From: Anarhynchus alexandrinus
Lineage: Eukaryota; Chordata; Aves; Charadriiformes; Charadriidae
Length of the DNA: 64,000 bases
Direction: 5' to 3'
NCBI GenBank assembly: GCA_008711295.1
Contig: VUYV01000041.1
Span: 3,565,317 to 3,629,316, forward strand
How positions within the stretch are numbered: position 1 is the first letter of the stretch; the number at the start of each line of letters is the position of its first letter. This document shows positions 51,400 to 63,900 of this stretch, one piece after another. Position numbers and translations under genes: made by a program. Below the pieces are notes generated by a model that saw only the letters and a list, made by a program, of their open reading frames with translations, made no database searches and was not told the DNA's origin.

Positions 51400-51875
51400 A
51401 TGAATTCTCAAAAAGATTTAGGGACTTAAATCCTATTTCCAAAGTTCAGTTGAAAGGGGGATTTATTTAATGCAGTGTTGATATCTAGAAATGAGCTACG
51501 TCTGAATTCAGGAAAGAGAAGTGGGTACTTTGTAGGGTGTTTCATTTCATCCCAAAGGCGATGTCCAAAACAAGTCAAATGTGTCATCACTGTCCAGCTC
51601 AGGTCTTTTCTTCAGACATCTAATCCAGCATGATGAATTCTACTCATGGCCATGTAGGGCTTTATTCAGAAGATCTAAGTTCTACCTACAGCTGTCAATT
51701 GGTTACTTCTTTTGGCACCTCTCAAAGCCTAGATTTGTCCAGAAGGAAATTTTATGCAAAGGAGTTAGGGAATGTTTAAATAGTCTGGCCTGTAACCTAA
51801 GGCCTAAGTCTCCTTGATAGTCCAAAGGATGAGGGTCCTAAGTCACTCTGGCACTTTCAGAATGTTTATTTTCAG
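51400..51875. repeat. Ancient amniote repeat with two inverted-type end blocks
   Basis: The left block reads TGAATTCTCAAAAAGATTTA then GGGACTTAAATCCTATTTCC. The right block, at about 51795-51875, reads CTAAGGCCTAAGTCTCC...GGGTCCTAAGTCACTCTGGC, then ACTTTCAGAATG. Both are typical of the CCTAAGTC/TTTTGAAAA repeat family also seen at 12241 and 17104. The 320 bases between may be the element interior or an unrelated spacer between two fragments. A 164-codon + strand frame starting at 51814 begins inside this repeat and is not a gene. Confidence 0.45.
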
Positions 51876-53954
51876 TGCTGTTGGAAAAGATGCTGCTTTA
51901 CATAATAAAAGAGCACTTTTTTTTGTGAAATACAAGTCTTCATCACATCGACAGTATGCATTGCTGAGCTTTTGTCACATGATTCTGGGCCATCTTTTCA
52001 TGTCTGCTGATGAACACTTAAGGAAAAAAAAAGGGCAAGAAGGGAAGAGAATTCAATTTTGTCTGCAGGATTCATGTCTTTTTTTTTTTCATCAGATGGA
52101 AAAGGTCAGTGATCTAACTCTTTTTTTGGTGATGGAGCTAGGAGGTCCAGAAGAATTTCTGCAAATAGAAAATGTAAAACAAATCATAAATGTAAATCAA
52201 AAGAACATCTTGTTCTTATTTATCTTACAGATGAAACTAGAAATTCACAAACCTTTATGCACAGTTGAAAGCGGGTTTAAGACAATCTGTTGTCTGCCTA
52301 CGATCTGAACAGCTGTTTGTAGGAAAATTTTCCACATAGGTCACTGCAGAAAAAGAGTAAGGTGTTGACAGCCTGATGGATGAGTTTGGCTGGCATTATG
52401 CCCATCCAGTTGTACAACTAACACTTTCATGTACAGTAAGTATCGCACACGTTCAGATTGCCTGCAATATAGTAGCACATCTTCTAAAGCTGTAAACTGA
52501 AAGCAGAAGATCACCTGAGTTCCTAAAAAGCAAGCCACTCTTCTCCTAAATGCTCTACCAATAAAAAGAGTAGTAAAAGTTCAAATTAAACTTACAAAAA
52601 GCTCTTTATGTGAGAAGTTGCAGCTGTTAATACGTGGAAAGGTTCCTGCTGCTGTGTGCACAGAACTAAAAGATAAGCAAAGGTCCCACTTCTATGTAGA
52701 ACTATTCCCTGTTTCCCAGCTGGGAGCAGCACTTCTTGTCTTTCAGAATATTGGTGGCCCTTATTTAAGCAAAATTTTGCTAAATGGTCAGCCAGACATG
52801 GACACACACACAGAGTTTCATCATTGTTTCAATTAGTTGGCATTGACTGGAGTCTAAAATCCCAGAAATCTCATCCTTTTCCTTTGTGCATGGAACTTAG
52901 TATTGCTACAATACAAATTAAAAAAATCTTCAAGCCACACTTCTATACGAAGGAAAAGAAAGACATTTTCTTCTTTAATTTTCACTTCAGGAGACAAATA
53001 TCTGTTTCTGCGAAACCTTTCTTTGACATTTCCTTGCAAAAGAGGAATGGATTACAACCCCAACGTGGCAGACACTTGATCTGTTGACCAATCCTGGTTT
53101 ATTATGGTATGGAACTGAAAATATGCATTTTATTTTATGTCCTGCTACTAGGTGGCTCAGTGGCCATATGCAAGTCATCTAACTTCCACGAGGAACCTGT
53201 GCATACCATGGCAGGTTCCAACAGCTTGCTGGTTTAACCTTGGGCTGGAAGTGAATTTGGGAAAGCTTTGTTCTGTGCTTGTCTGCCAGTGACTTACAGG
53301 AAAAACAGAATTGAGTTTCTTAACTTCTCCATTCCCCTGTTGCCGTATTTGTAAAGTTGCTGTTATATTTAATATTTACCTGCTGTTGCAAACTACTGTG
53401 AGGCGTCTGCGAGGTGAATATGCTGCTGTACGGACTGCTGTCTTACTATGAGCTGAACAGCTAAAATGTGGCTGTCTTATCAGCCTGGCAAATACAAAAG
53501 CAGTACAAGAGATTTCTTCTCTCCTGTCTCTTTGTAATATAAGGTAGGATTCTTCCTTATCCTAATTATTTTTTTAATAATGTATTATTTTTATATATAT
53601 TTATACTTAATATATATTAAGCAAGCCTTTGGGATCTCTCTGGTGGGGAGTATTAATCTTAAAGAAGGAAAATGGGTTTCACCTGTACTTCTTATCACAA
53701 GGAAAGGACACCACATGGCACTTAGTTTATCTCCACAGTGGAGGCAACCGGGGATGTTTAACTGCCCTCCTTCCCTGGCTGGGGGAGCCTGCAGCGCTAC
53801 GTGCAGGGTGAAAGGTTTTTGTAGGTGCTCCACCTTGTACCCCAGACCCTTCTAGGAGTTTTTCTACCCCCAGGAAAACAGCCTATTTGCTGTGTTACAG
53901 TGGTAGAAGGTAAAGTAATCTGGTATCTGCTTAATCTCTGTAGCCATGTAAGGC
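51876..53954. other. Non-coding stretch with an AT-rich patch
   Basis: No gene is supported. Positions 53570-53622 are almost pure A/T and include the 16-base palindrome CTTAATATATATTAAG at 53606-53621. Confidence 0.5.
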
Positions 53955-54015
53955 AAAGAAGAGTGAGATCTGTCTTCATTTTACAGATGTGAAAATGGAC
54001 AAGGATGTTGCCAGA
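53955..54015 (+). mobile_element. Possible MIR core fragment
   Basis: GTCTTCATTTTACAGATGTG then AAAATGGACAAGGATGTTGC resembles the MIR block CCATTTTACAGATGAGGAAACTGAGGC. Only one block is clear, so this is tentative. Confidence 0.35.
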
Positions 54016-57000
54016 GGCCTCAAACGGTATCTGTGCTGCATCGTCACTGAGTTACTTCTATCAGGCGTATTCTTTTAAGTGTATTCTTGCAGCATTCCTG
54101 CCTGAAAGTACACAAAAAAGAGTAAAATTTCTTTTGACTTCCATACTTTTAATAAGAAATTGACAGGAACGATCCCTCCCATGTTGGAAGGTATGTCATG
54201 TTTTAATTACATGGCTCTGGCAAGCCTGATTTTTTTTTCTTCTTCCTTGTTTAACTTTTTCCTCCTTGGGTTTTTCTGGGAAACCCTTTCTGAATGCTTA
54301 CTCTGCAGAGCCATCAATATTTTTCTACTTCTTTTGATTACTAGAAATTCCATACTGTGCTGGCAATCTCACAGTCAGCTGGTATGTTGGCTACTATGTT
54401 AGCTAATTAGCTAGTTAATTAGGGTGTTGTGGTAGGGGTACATTAGGGAGGATGTATTTCTCTACAGGAGTTTCTAAGCTACTCATACAATCATTAACTG
54501 TTTTATTTTAGTCCCAGCTTCAGGAAAAGGAGCAGGAGAGATGTTAACATTTAGTTTTGTAGCAATGCTTTGTTTCACTGCCCTACTTATAAGTAGCCAA
54601 AATTTAAAAAAAGTAGCAGAAAGCCATCTTTCCTGCAGAAAGAAACGGAAAACACTGACAGTACAGACTACAAAAATGATCACGTAGAAAGTGTGTCATG
54701 AAACTGGAGAAGAGCTTCCCAAATGCTGATTTTTAATTATAAACCCTTCCTTCTGCAGTATGCTGTGGCTCAGTGAATGCCCAAGAACCAAAGCTCTGGG
54801 GTTGCTAAAGCTTACGCTGATTGAAATCTAGAATCATTCAAATCCGAAGAAGTCATTCTTGAGTCATCTGTGCCCCACCAGACTTTTTACTGGCTTGACA
54901 AACTGTTCAAATTAAACTGATGCTGTGTTCTGTGTATAGACAAATCCCAAGGTTTAAGCCAAGGTTGCTAAGTCTCACATGCAGTGAGCTGAAACAAAAT
55001 GTAAACTCTGAGTCAACAGGGAACATTATGGGTTTTGAGCAAATGAGGCACGTTGCCACAATTGCCTTATTAATGCATGTCACTCTAAACTTCACCAGTG
55101 CCTATAACAGCTGATCAAAACTGAATTAGGAGTGGCTCAGCAGGGCAACTGGGGCTTTCACTGTCTGCTAATTGGAAATAAGCATACTCTAGCAGGCTCC
55201 TCACCTGCCTCCCTGCTTGATAAAAACGTGTACAGCTTTTATCCCCAGTGGCACGGTTTTAAGTTGCTTCCAAAGCTGTCTTCCTTGGTGACTCTTGCCT
55301 GTGGAGAGTAGGTTTCATCTTCTCTGTTGGACTAAATTACCACTTCAGCAAGGGTGCTGGGCAGAACCGCTTACTGGTGAAAGTTTCTGGGGAGGGGGCA
55401 CAGCCTTAAGTCAGGCAGGTAAAAAACTAAATGGGCTCACAGACAGCAACCTTAGTATCAGAGCAGACATATACAGCTAAAATGCAGTAGATATTGTACC
55501 AATTCTTTTTTATCAAATCTTCCTTATATCAAAGGACAAAAAATACTATACAGAAAAGATTACTATCCTTAACTACCTATACATGCATAAGACATGTAAG
55601 ACATTCAAAAAAAGAGAAGACAGCTTAACCACTGCTGTCTACCAAAGGTCTGCAGTAATATTTTAACTTATGCTGATTGTACTTTTGGATTAGTTTGCAA
55701 ATAAAACAACCGCTATGAAGGTTTTGGTGTATAATATAAAGTAGGAGTGTAGGACTATAGTATAAACTTGACATAGGACCGAAGAAGTAGGTGAGGGCCC
55801 ATAAATACAATATGCCCTGTAGTAGAGGTCAGCTATTTTATGCATATTGAGTAATACTAACCAATCCTAAAACATGAGGAAACATCCAGTTTAGATGATT
55901 TACCCCATAAGATGTCGTCACCTGTTAGGTCAGATCCTTTTGATAATGTTACAAGAACAGATCTATTTTTACCCAGCTCTGCAAGTGCTTTGGTCCAAAG
56001 CCTGAATGAACAGGTGTAAGAACATTATCTGCCCAAATATGAACTCATGTATTTTATATATTGTACACGCTCACACTTTTATTTATAAAATGAGTTCACT
56101 GCCCTTGGCATTTTACTTGCACCATTTCTGTCTTGTTTGTTGAAATGAACGAAATCAGCACAAGTATCTTCTAAACTTTCATGAACTAGCAGAAGTAAAA
56201 ATTAAGAGAAAGACGAGAGGTTTTTCTCTCCTAGCTGATTTAGTGATGGCATATAAAGTTTAGTTTAGTTTTCTATTACTTCAGGAGTAAACCAAAATAA
56301 TTATTCACAAGTTGTTGGTTTTGTCTATATTGTATCTTAGGATATTTTTTTAAAGAAATTTTGCCTATCAAAAGCAGAGAGAGATAGAAGAAAACTCTTT
56401 TAAATTCTCTGTAATGTACTTTTAAAAGAGGAAGTAGAATACAAGCAGAATTAACTCAATTTTCATGGTTTTAGGGATACTATGTGGGGTTTTACATGTT
56501 TGGTTACTTTTCAACAAAGTTTTTGGAAGGAAATGCTTAAAACATTATGACTATGCAGTCTGTAAGGATCTTTGCAATTCATGTATGGTCTTTCTTTACT
56601 GAAAGCCTGTGAATTTCGCATACATCTCTGTATGTATACCTTTCTTTTTTCTGCGTGGCTCAGGGTTCCTAAAGCAACCAACAATTAATTGAAGGTTCCT
56701 GGTAAGACACAAAGAAATTACATACAGACAAAATGGAAAACCAAGAAACAAACCAATGTCATATTGGAAATGTCAGGTCATATAACTTTTAGATGTACTA
56801 GGGTCAAATGTCGGTCTTTAAATCTGTACGTTTTAATGTTTGTTACAAAGATTTGATAGCAGAGTGGCAGTACAACATTGGCAAGCAAACTCTGCTGCTT
56901 GTTTGCAGGTGGCTCATAGCTGCCACATGCATAAGGGTGGAATTTTTTGCAAGCATTTTTAGCAAAGTCTGTGTGTTAAAAGCTGAAGCTGACGACCCTT

Positions 57001-57379
57001 TTTATTTAACCAGGGCCAATATTTTTCACTGAAGCGAAGTTAAAATTAATGGAGCTAATGGATGTTTACTCAAGCCAATAATCTAAATGAAAGCACTAGA
57101 CCTGTATATAAGTAAGATTTCAGGAGGGCAGATAGCACTGTGTGTTGTTAAGGCTGTACAGCATGTCCCAGTATGATTCTTTGTTTTAAGTTGCTCATAA
57201 CTTTGAGAAGCTCTAACAGTTTTGGCTGCACTTTTCAATAGCTGATGCTTGAGGTGGAAAACTTTGACAAATAGCAGCCGAGTGATTGAACCATTTCTGA
57301 AAGGAAGGTTAAGGGAAGAATATGTTGCTTTATTCCTTTTTAAAGATAGTCTTGAAAGCTTGTCTCTGCAGTGTTGTAG
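54016..57379. other. Non-coding stretch, no gene seen
   Basis: About 3.4 kb without recognisable repeats. The part at 54900-55230 has an even base composition, no repeat and several TAAT- and CACCTG-type motifs (for example CTGCTAATTGGAAATAAGC), so it could be a conserved non-coding element; this is only a guess without an alignment. Confidence 0.45.
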
Positions 57380-57960
57380 TTTGGCCTGGGAGCTGAGGGG
57401 AATGGGGAAAGTAATGGGAGGCAGCTGGGTGACGAACAGGAGGGAGGCATGGAGATGGTGCAAGAAGAGGGAGCAAGTGAGGAGGGAAGAAGGGCTGGAG
57501 AGAAAAACAACTGAGAAGGTTAATAAACTGGGACTTAGGTAGGCTAAAAGGAGGACAGGTGACCATGGGGATGTAGAGGAGAGTTCACATGTCGAGGTCA
57601 AGGATGGAGACTGCTTGGGAGAAACACTGAAAGAGAGGCAGATTGGGCAGGATCATTGAAGACAAGATAGGAATGAGGTAACTGGTACACATCGGAGCAA
57701 GAAAGTGGGAGGATATGTCAACCTGGGAGCTGTTGGGAGACTGATATTAAAGCAATGACTTTGGAGGGAAAGGCAAAGCGAGAGAGCTGAGACTGGCTTA
57801 GCCAGAACAGTGGGACTGATACAAGAGGCTTGCTGGAGAAAGAGAAGGATGCAGGTGGATAGGCAAAAGGCATGGACCTCCGACCAGGAGCTGGTATTAC
57901 AGAAACCCTTGGATAGGGACAGATATCCCATGGATAGGGACAGATAGGAAGGGCTGGACA
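57380..57960 (+). repeat. Purine-rich (G/A) block
   Basis: For about 580 bases the + strand is dominated by G and A (runs such as AGGAGGGAGG, AAGAGGGAGCAAG, GGAGGGAAGAAGGGC). It includes a 21-bp-period duplication at 57910-57946. Pyrimidine-rich frames on the opposite strand (57083-57601 and 57653-57961, rich in Ser, Leu and Pro) are a result of this composition, not genes. It may be an old repeat or a decayed purine satellite. Confidence 0.6.
57910..57946 (+). repeat. 21-bp-period tandem duplication
   Basis: TGGATAGGGACAGATA occurs at 57910-57925 and again, identical, at 57931-57946. A recent local duplication. Confidence 0.85.
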
Positions 57961-60900
57961 TTGTGAATAAAACCTAAGAAGAGTGGGTGGGAGTTTTATT
58001 TGTCAGAATACATTCTTCTTCTGTGATGGAACCTGCTATCCCTGAATTACCTTTCCCATGAGCCAATAATGGTAGTAAATGTTACCTCACGAAGTAAATG
58101 CCTTGCAACCTTTTCTGCTGGTTCAAGTGGCAGGAAGGCAGCTTGTCTGGCTCAGGGGCAGAGACCTGTGCTTTGGGTCCAGAAATCTTGGCTTGTGGAT
58201 GAGTGGTAGCCGCCTGTGACAGGCACGCAGGGGTTGGTGTAGTGATTTAGTGTGGCATTTCTGTTCTTTTCAGGTTCTGATTTGAGAATAGTCTAGGAAA
58301 TTATACACAAAATGGTACTTTTAAGACTGCAGAATCAAATACCTTGAAGTTAGTAAGTAGCTACAAGAGCCTGCTTCGAAATCAGTGATTAATTTCCTAA
58401 TGCACTTTTTTCTCTTGTGCATTTCTATTGAATTTATTCACTAATACTCCAGTGACATGATGGGGCTTGTGTACCCTCTCTTTGTTATCTGCACTAATTT
58501 ATACCTGACAAACCCAGGAGCTGGTTATTTCAGAGTACTCAGTGTTTAGTACTGCAGCTACTCAAAGTAAAGCATCCACATAAATCAGGTGCAAGCTGAT
58601 TCTTCAACTCTGCTACAAATTAGAATGTACAATCTCAAGCTACATACGGGAAGATGAGGCATATGCAATTGCTAAAAAACAGTGAAAAGTATGATTTAGA
58701 TGGCTTGGCTGGCACTGCAGAAGAACTCCATGGCAAAAAGCCACATTCATTTGCTTTCGTTGTGATACCTTCTGTTTTCTTCAAGTTCATCTTTAATCGC
58801 TTGCCAATTTTTGCAATAAATTATATAGAGGGTGTCCAGAAAGGGTAGCCTCTATCACTACAATGTCTGGATTTTGTCCCAGAGGAAATTCATGTAGTAA
58901 ACAGAGTAAGGCAAGGGCCCCAGAAAACTGGTATGTAATAATATATTTTAAGACCTTAATTCAGTGTACATAGGTAATCCTAAGCACAGCATCATGTCAC
59001 ACTCGGGTGCTTTTAGAGCTTGGCAAATAGTTAAGAAAACAAGCTTAATGTTTTGGCTTCAGAGTTTTGTGATAACAAGGCCATGCCCTATAATGTGTGC
59101 TGTGATGCTACTGCTGATGGAGGATTGGAGCAAAAATGATGACATGAGTCTCTGCTTTTATTTTGCAAGTGCAGTTTTAAATATACATATACTCAGAAAA
59201 ATGGCTGCACCTGACATCAGTTTTCTGTATTTATAGCTGTTACTCTCATGTCAAATGTGTTCAATTTACCCAACCTAATGACTACTGTATCTGCTTCTAA
59301 TCCAGCAAATTCAACCTGGGCCATACAAAATTAAGCAATATTCTTATAGAACGCAAGCTGGGTTTTATAAGGGTGGACAAGTGCTGGTAGAGGAGGAGTG
59401 TTAGCTTGTGTATTTGCTCCCATGTTCCTCTGAGCATCTGGAGTGTCCACATGCTGTTGTTATCTGCGACTCTTTTGACCCAATGTGCCACATGTGGCTG
59501 GGTTGGTGCATGAATAGGATATGTTAGTTCTGCTCAGCATGTTTTTCCTCAGCAGATTCCCAAGTCTCACTCCAGTGGGCAATATACTCTTGCCTGTGGC
59601 AAGATATTGGCTGTTGGCTTTGTCCTCTAACTTGATGCGGTGGGACGATCAGCCACCTCTCCCAGCCCGTTCTTGTGGAGGTTAGGTCCAGCATGGCCAC
59701 TGTCAGGAACTGCAAGTCCTGTGGTCAGAATTGTGGCAGATGGCCTGTTAGTGTAAGCAGAAGACTAGAAATAAGTTTTCTCCCCTCCAGGTGATTCATC
59801 TCTGCCACTTCACCAAAAGCAACACTTTGCTAATGTCAATTAAGTTAGAAAATACCCCCTGAACACCCTGGAAGCAGTCAAGAAGAATGATCAGGTATGC
59901 ATGCCATTTTATAGAGTCACTTCAGTGCCTATAATTGTGCTTTAGAAGCGAATCACCTGAGGGAAAGTCATTAAGAAATTACAGTTATGTAGACAAATGT
60001 CATGTTTTATTTTTAAGTGTAAAAGTGCGACACATACTAAAGATGTACTAATTGTTATACTAGAATGACCAATACTGTGTCTGCTCAGGGCAGGAAGGTA
60101 CAGAGAATTTTTTCCGTAGTTAAATGGTAAAAGTTTTGTATTTCTAAAGGAGAGGGGAGGGATTTGAATGTAGAAGGGAATTATTTTTAAAAGGCAGATC
60201 AGAGGTCCCAAGAGAGGAGGAGGAGTGAGTGTGGAGTATAAAAACCTCAGGAGAGTGAACAAGGGGAGAACTCAGGGATTTTACTCTTTTCTGATTTGTG
60301 GACACTCTGCCTTTTTCTCTTCTGGAGGTGTGGACCCCTGGTTGGTGTTTCTGAGACTATTAACAATAGCTTGTCTTTACAGCTACCTTCCTCAGACTGT
60401 CCAGCAATGGTCCATAAACCTTCTGGGATCTGTAGCCCTCTTATTGAAAATTAGTAGCTTGCATAAGGAGGATATGTGTTTAATGTTAACAGCAGCACCT
60501 TGCTGTGAGCGGAGGAGCCTCAGCCAGGTATCAAAACAATATTCTGTCCTGAAGGAAGGAAACTGGCCTTCACTTTTAGCTCACCTGCCTGCAGGTACTG
60601 CATTTCAGGCCAGCGTTTGGATACAACTTTGGGATGCATGAAGCATACAGCTTAAAACATATTCCCAAGGCATAGATTTTCATCATAACAATGAGAAAAC
60701 TTAGAGCCAGAGCTGCTTCACTAAATCAGTATCAAATACAGAATGACCTCTGTTACCTTCCAGTGAAGTACCTACACTGGGAGGGATTTGATCATTTGCC
60801 TAGAAGGTGCTTCCTCTGTAATTGTTTTCCAACCATTGAACTTTTGGGTGGGAATTTACCCTATCAATGTGTTTTTATGCCAGATGCCACATTACATTTG

Positions 60901-63900
60901 TAAAAGACAAACACCTGTATCCTTAACAGGGCTGGTTGCTGCTTCATTGCCCTTCCTGTCACTGATGTGTGATCCTTGCTGTTCCTGTGTCTTTCCATGG
61001 TTTAAGAAAGACCTCTCCCTTAAGAAAGACCATGAACAAAGACCACACTTTAGAAAAGCAGGTAAACAAATAAACAGCTATTCAGTGGAGGACAATGATA
61101 TTTCTTTCTTTAGCTATTATTTCAGTATTTTCTTCTTCATTGGCAGTTTTACTTCGTTGTCCTTTTATAAGCAGCTTGTAGGAATGAACAGAGACTTAGG
61201 ATGTCCCACAGGCATTCAGCCTGACTGTGTGAAGAATGTTTGCTATCAGTCAAGTGGTTGAGAATAAAAGGAAACCATGTACTGAACCTCATTAATGTGT
61301 AATAAGATGAGCTAGCTTGTTATCTTGGAGATACAGACCACTCTACCCCGTAATAGAGAACACCTGCAAAACAGAGAAAGAGGAAATGATGTGCTTGTAG
61401 GAGCAGCAGTGTATTTGCCATAACCAGAATTGCCCTGAGGCAGTGGTGCCTGTGCTTTCAGCCTGGGCAGTCACATAGCTTCTGATAGCTATGTGATAAG
61501 GAAAGGTGTGGCCCGTCCCTTGTTAGATAAGTGGCCGTGTATATTATTCTCAAAATCTACCTGCCCTGTTGTGCCACTGCCACGCATCCAGGTATGTGTG
61601 AAATGAGTCATCTCACTGGAGGCTGCGTGTATGACCTGTTAAGTGGCTAATGCAGGCTTACTCTGTCCTGTGATAGCCGCACAGCGTGTCATGGCCAGAG
61701 GCTGCACAGCTATCCTGGCAGACACGTGTACACAGTCCCGCCTTGGGTCTTTCTTATGGTGGTGGGACCTGCTTTTAGGCTATAGACAAGATGAAGGCAA
61801 GTGGTGGAAGGACTATGAGGCCTTTAGAAGAAATGGTTGGTGCGGGCTGCCCAAGTAATCACCTGGTTTGTGGCTTGCTGCCTGTCCGCATTTCGGGGAC
61901 GCTCTGGAAGATGGTGTTAAGACTGGGCTGGATGAACTGCTTGGCATGCTGTATTCAGCTCATGAGCTCACCACCCCTGCACTAAAAACATTCTGACTCA
62001 CCAGGTAGAATTTCATCCATTAGTGTAATTAAAAGTAAAAAGAAGTGAAGCAAAGCTAATGAGCCTTCTTTAATAATCTCAGTGGATATCTCTAAAACAG
62101 AAACATAGGAATAATTTCATTTTAGAATAATTAAACTTTAATTCATTGAAGTTTCATAAGTGGCTAGGTTTTGGAAGCATAACAAGCTGGGTTTAACTAA
62201 GTTCCAAATTCCAAAGCAGAGGTCACGACTTGTTATCAAACACATAAAGACTCAACATTTTTTCTCATGTTAGGAGTGCAAACAGATGTTTTGAAGAAGT
62301 AATACATTCAAGTTGTTTTGTAAGCAGGAGAGTGGAAAGGGAATGCCTGCCTGGTTTTGTTTTGTGTCTTCTGAGGAAGGGAGGCAGGTCAGCAAAGGGA
62401 AAAATGTTCAGGTTTTCCTGAAATGGGGGCCGACCGTGAGTAGGAAAACCAAAGTATATATGTTACTTTCCTAGTTTCCTTTTCTCCTATACTTTTCCCC
62501 AGGCTTCTGCTTGGATACGTAAGTAGCCTGCTTTTTACTGAACTGAATCTCAAATTTCGCTTTGTTATTAAGTTGAAAGACTACAAGTATATTGAAACCT
62601 GAAAAGCATACAGGGTTTGTGCTGATGTGTAGGTGCTGAACTCTCCTGATTTTATCTCAATCATGTTGGAAAATAACATATCAGAAACTGGGAAAGACAT
62701 ACTTATTTAGTACACTTCAGCATGAAACCTCGCCAGCAGACAGATTCAACTGGGAAACTGAGTATCACTCAGAGTCAGGCATCGACTAGGAACTAGTACA
62801 GCACCTGACCTGTAGTCCTGGAAAAGCATCATTCAGGCTGTTATCCCTTCCCCCAAAAGGTGGGTCCATTCAGTAACTGAGGATGGCTCAGCTCTAGGAG
62901 CATGTCTACCGTGACAGTAACTGTAATAAGGATAAAGTGCTTGAAATCATGGAACTGCCTGCTTAAATGTGATTAGCTCTGGGAATGGTTGGATGGGTTT
63001 GCATGAAATAAAAATAGCAAGAAACTTTGTAAACAAGTCAGTTCCCTTTTTTATCTTATTACAAATTGTACATCTCTGGACTTCCAATTCTGCTTGGGAG
63101 GATGGGCTGAGAGGCCGGCTGTTTTTTAGGCTGTCCAGTGTTACTGGAATGGGATGCCTCGGGGTGGGGATCTGCTGGCGTACTACTTCCAAAAGGGTCT
63201 GCTGATATTCTCTCTCCTGCTCCTGGCTGCATGGTGCTGCTTCTTCCCTTATGTGGCTCTAGTGCTTAGCTGCCTCTGTGATGATTCAACTCACTGAAGC
63301 AACAGAAAAGAATCTGCTTTTCTATTTTATTTTTTAGATCAGTTTTCTGCCTCTTTAGTAAGATGAATTGGTTCATTGAAAGGCAGCACCAGGCAAAAAG
63401 GAAGACCAGATGACTAAGAATGGTATGAGAAAGCTGGGACTACCCTCCTCTGGTTACCATAAGGTGCTAGATATACTCAGGTTGCCCTGTCTTGGGAATT
63501 GCCCTCTAAGTATGATCTGCATGAGTATAAATACATTGTATGTTGATGTGGAGAAGGTGGTTCTCACTGATTCTCCTGAAGACTGCCATGTGTCTAACTG
63601 CACATGTGGCTCTTCCCTCAGTCCCTTGGTTCTGTGAGGGCTGCCCAGGTTAGCATGAATCCTTATAATACTGTGTTTGTGGGTGGAGAAGGGGATGTGG
63701 GTTGAAAAGGATTATTTTGACAGGTCTGAGTGCAGAGCACGTACACATAAGCAGGCAGCAAGGAATGGGAACCTCCGCTGGGGGATAGAGAGGTGAGGGC
63801 AGGAACCTTTCAGCCAGGGTGTTAGCTTTGATCAGAGCCCAAACTTTTGTAGACAGACAAAGGTGATGTAATATTCCCAGGAGCTGGAAATTACTTCACC

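Noticed and set aside
51814..52308. 164-codon + strand frame
   Set aside because: It starts inside an old interspersed repeat and shows no domain or coding bias.
57083..57961. Pro/Ser/Leu-rich frames of 172 and 102 codons on the - strand
   Set aside because: They are the complement of a purine-rich block; low-complexity pyrimidine-rich DNA stays open by composition.
60788..61261. 157-codon + strand frame rich in Phe/Ser/Cys
   Set aside because: Composition typical of translated AT-rich non-coding DNA; no domain or splice support.
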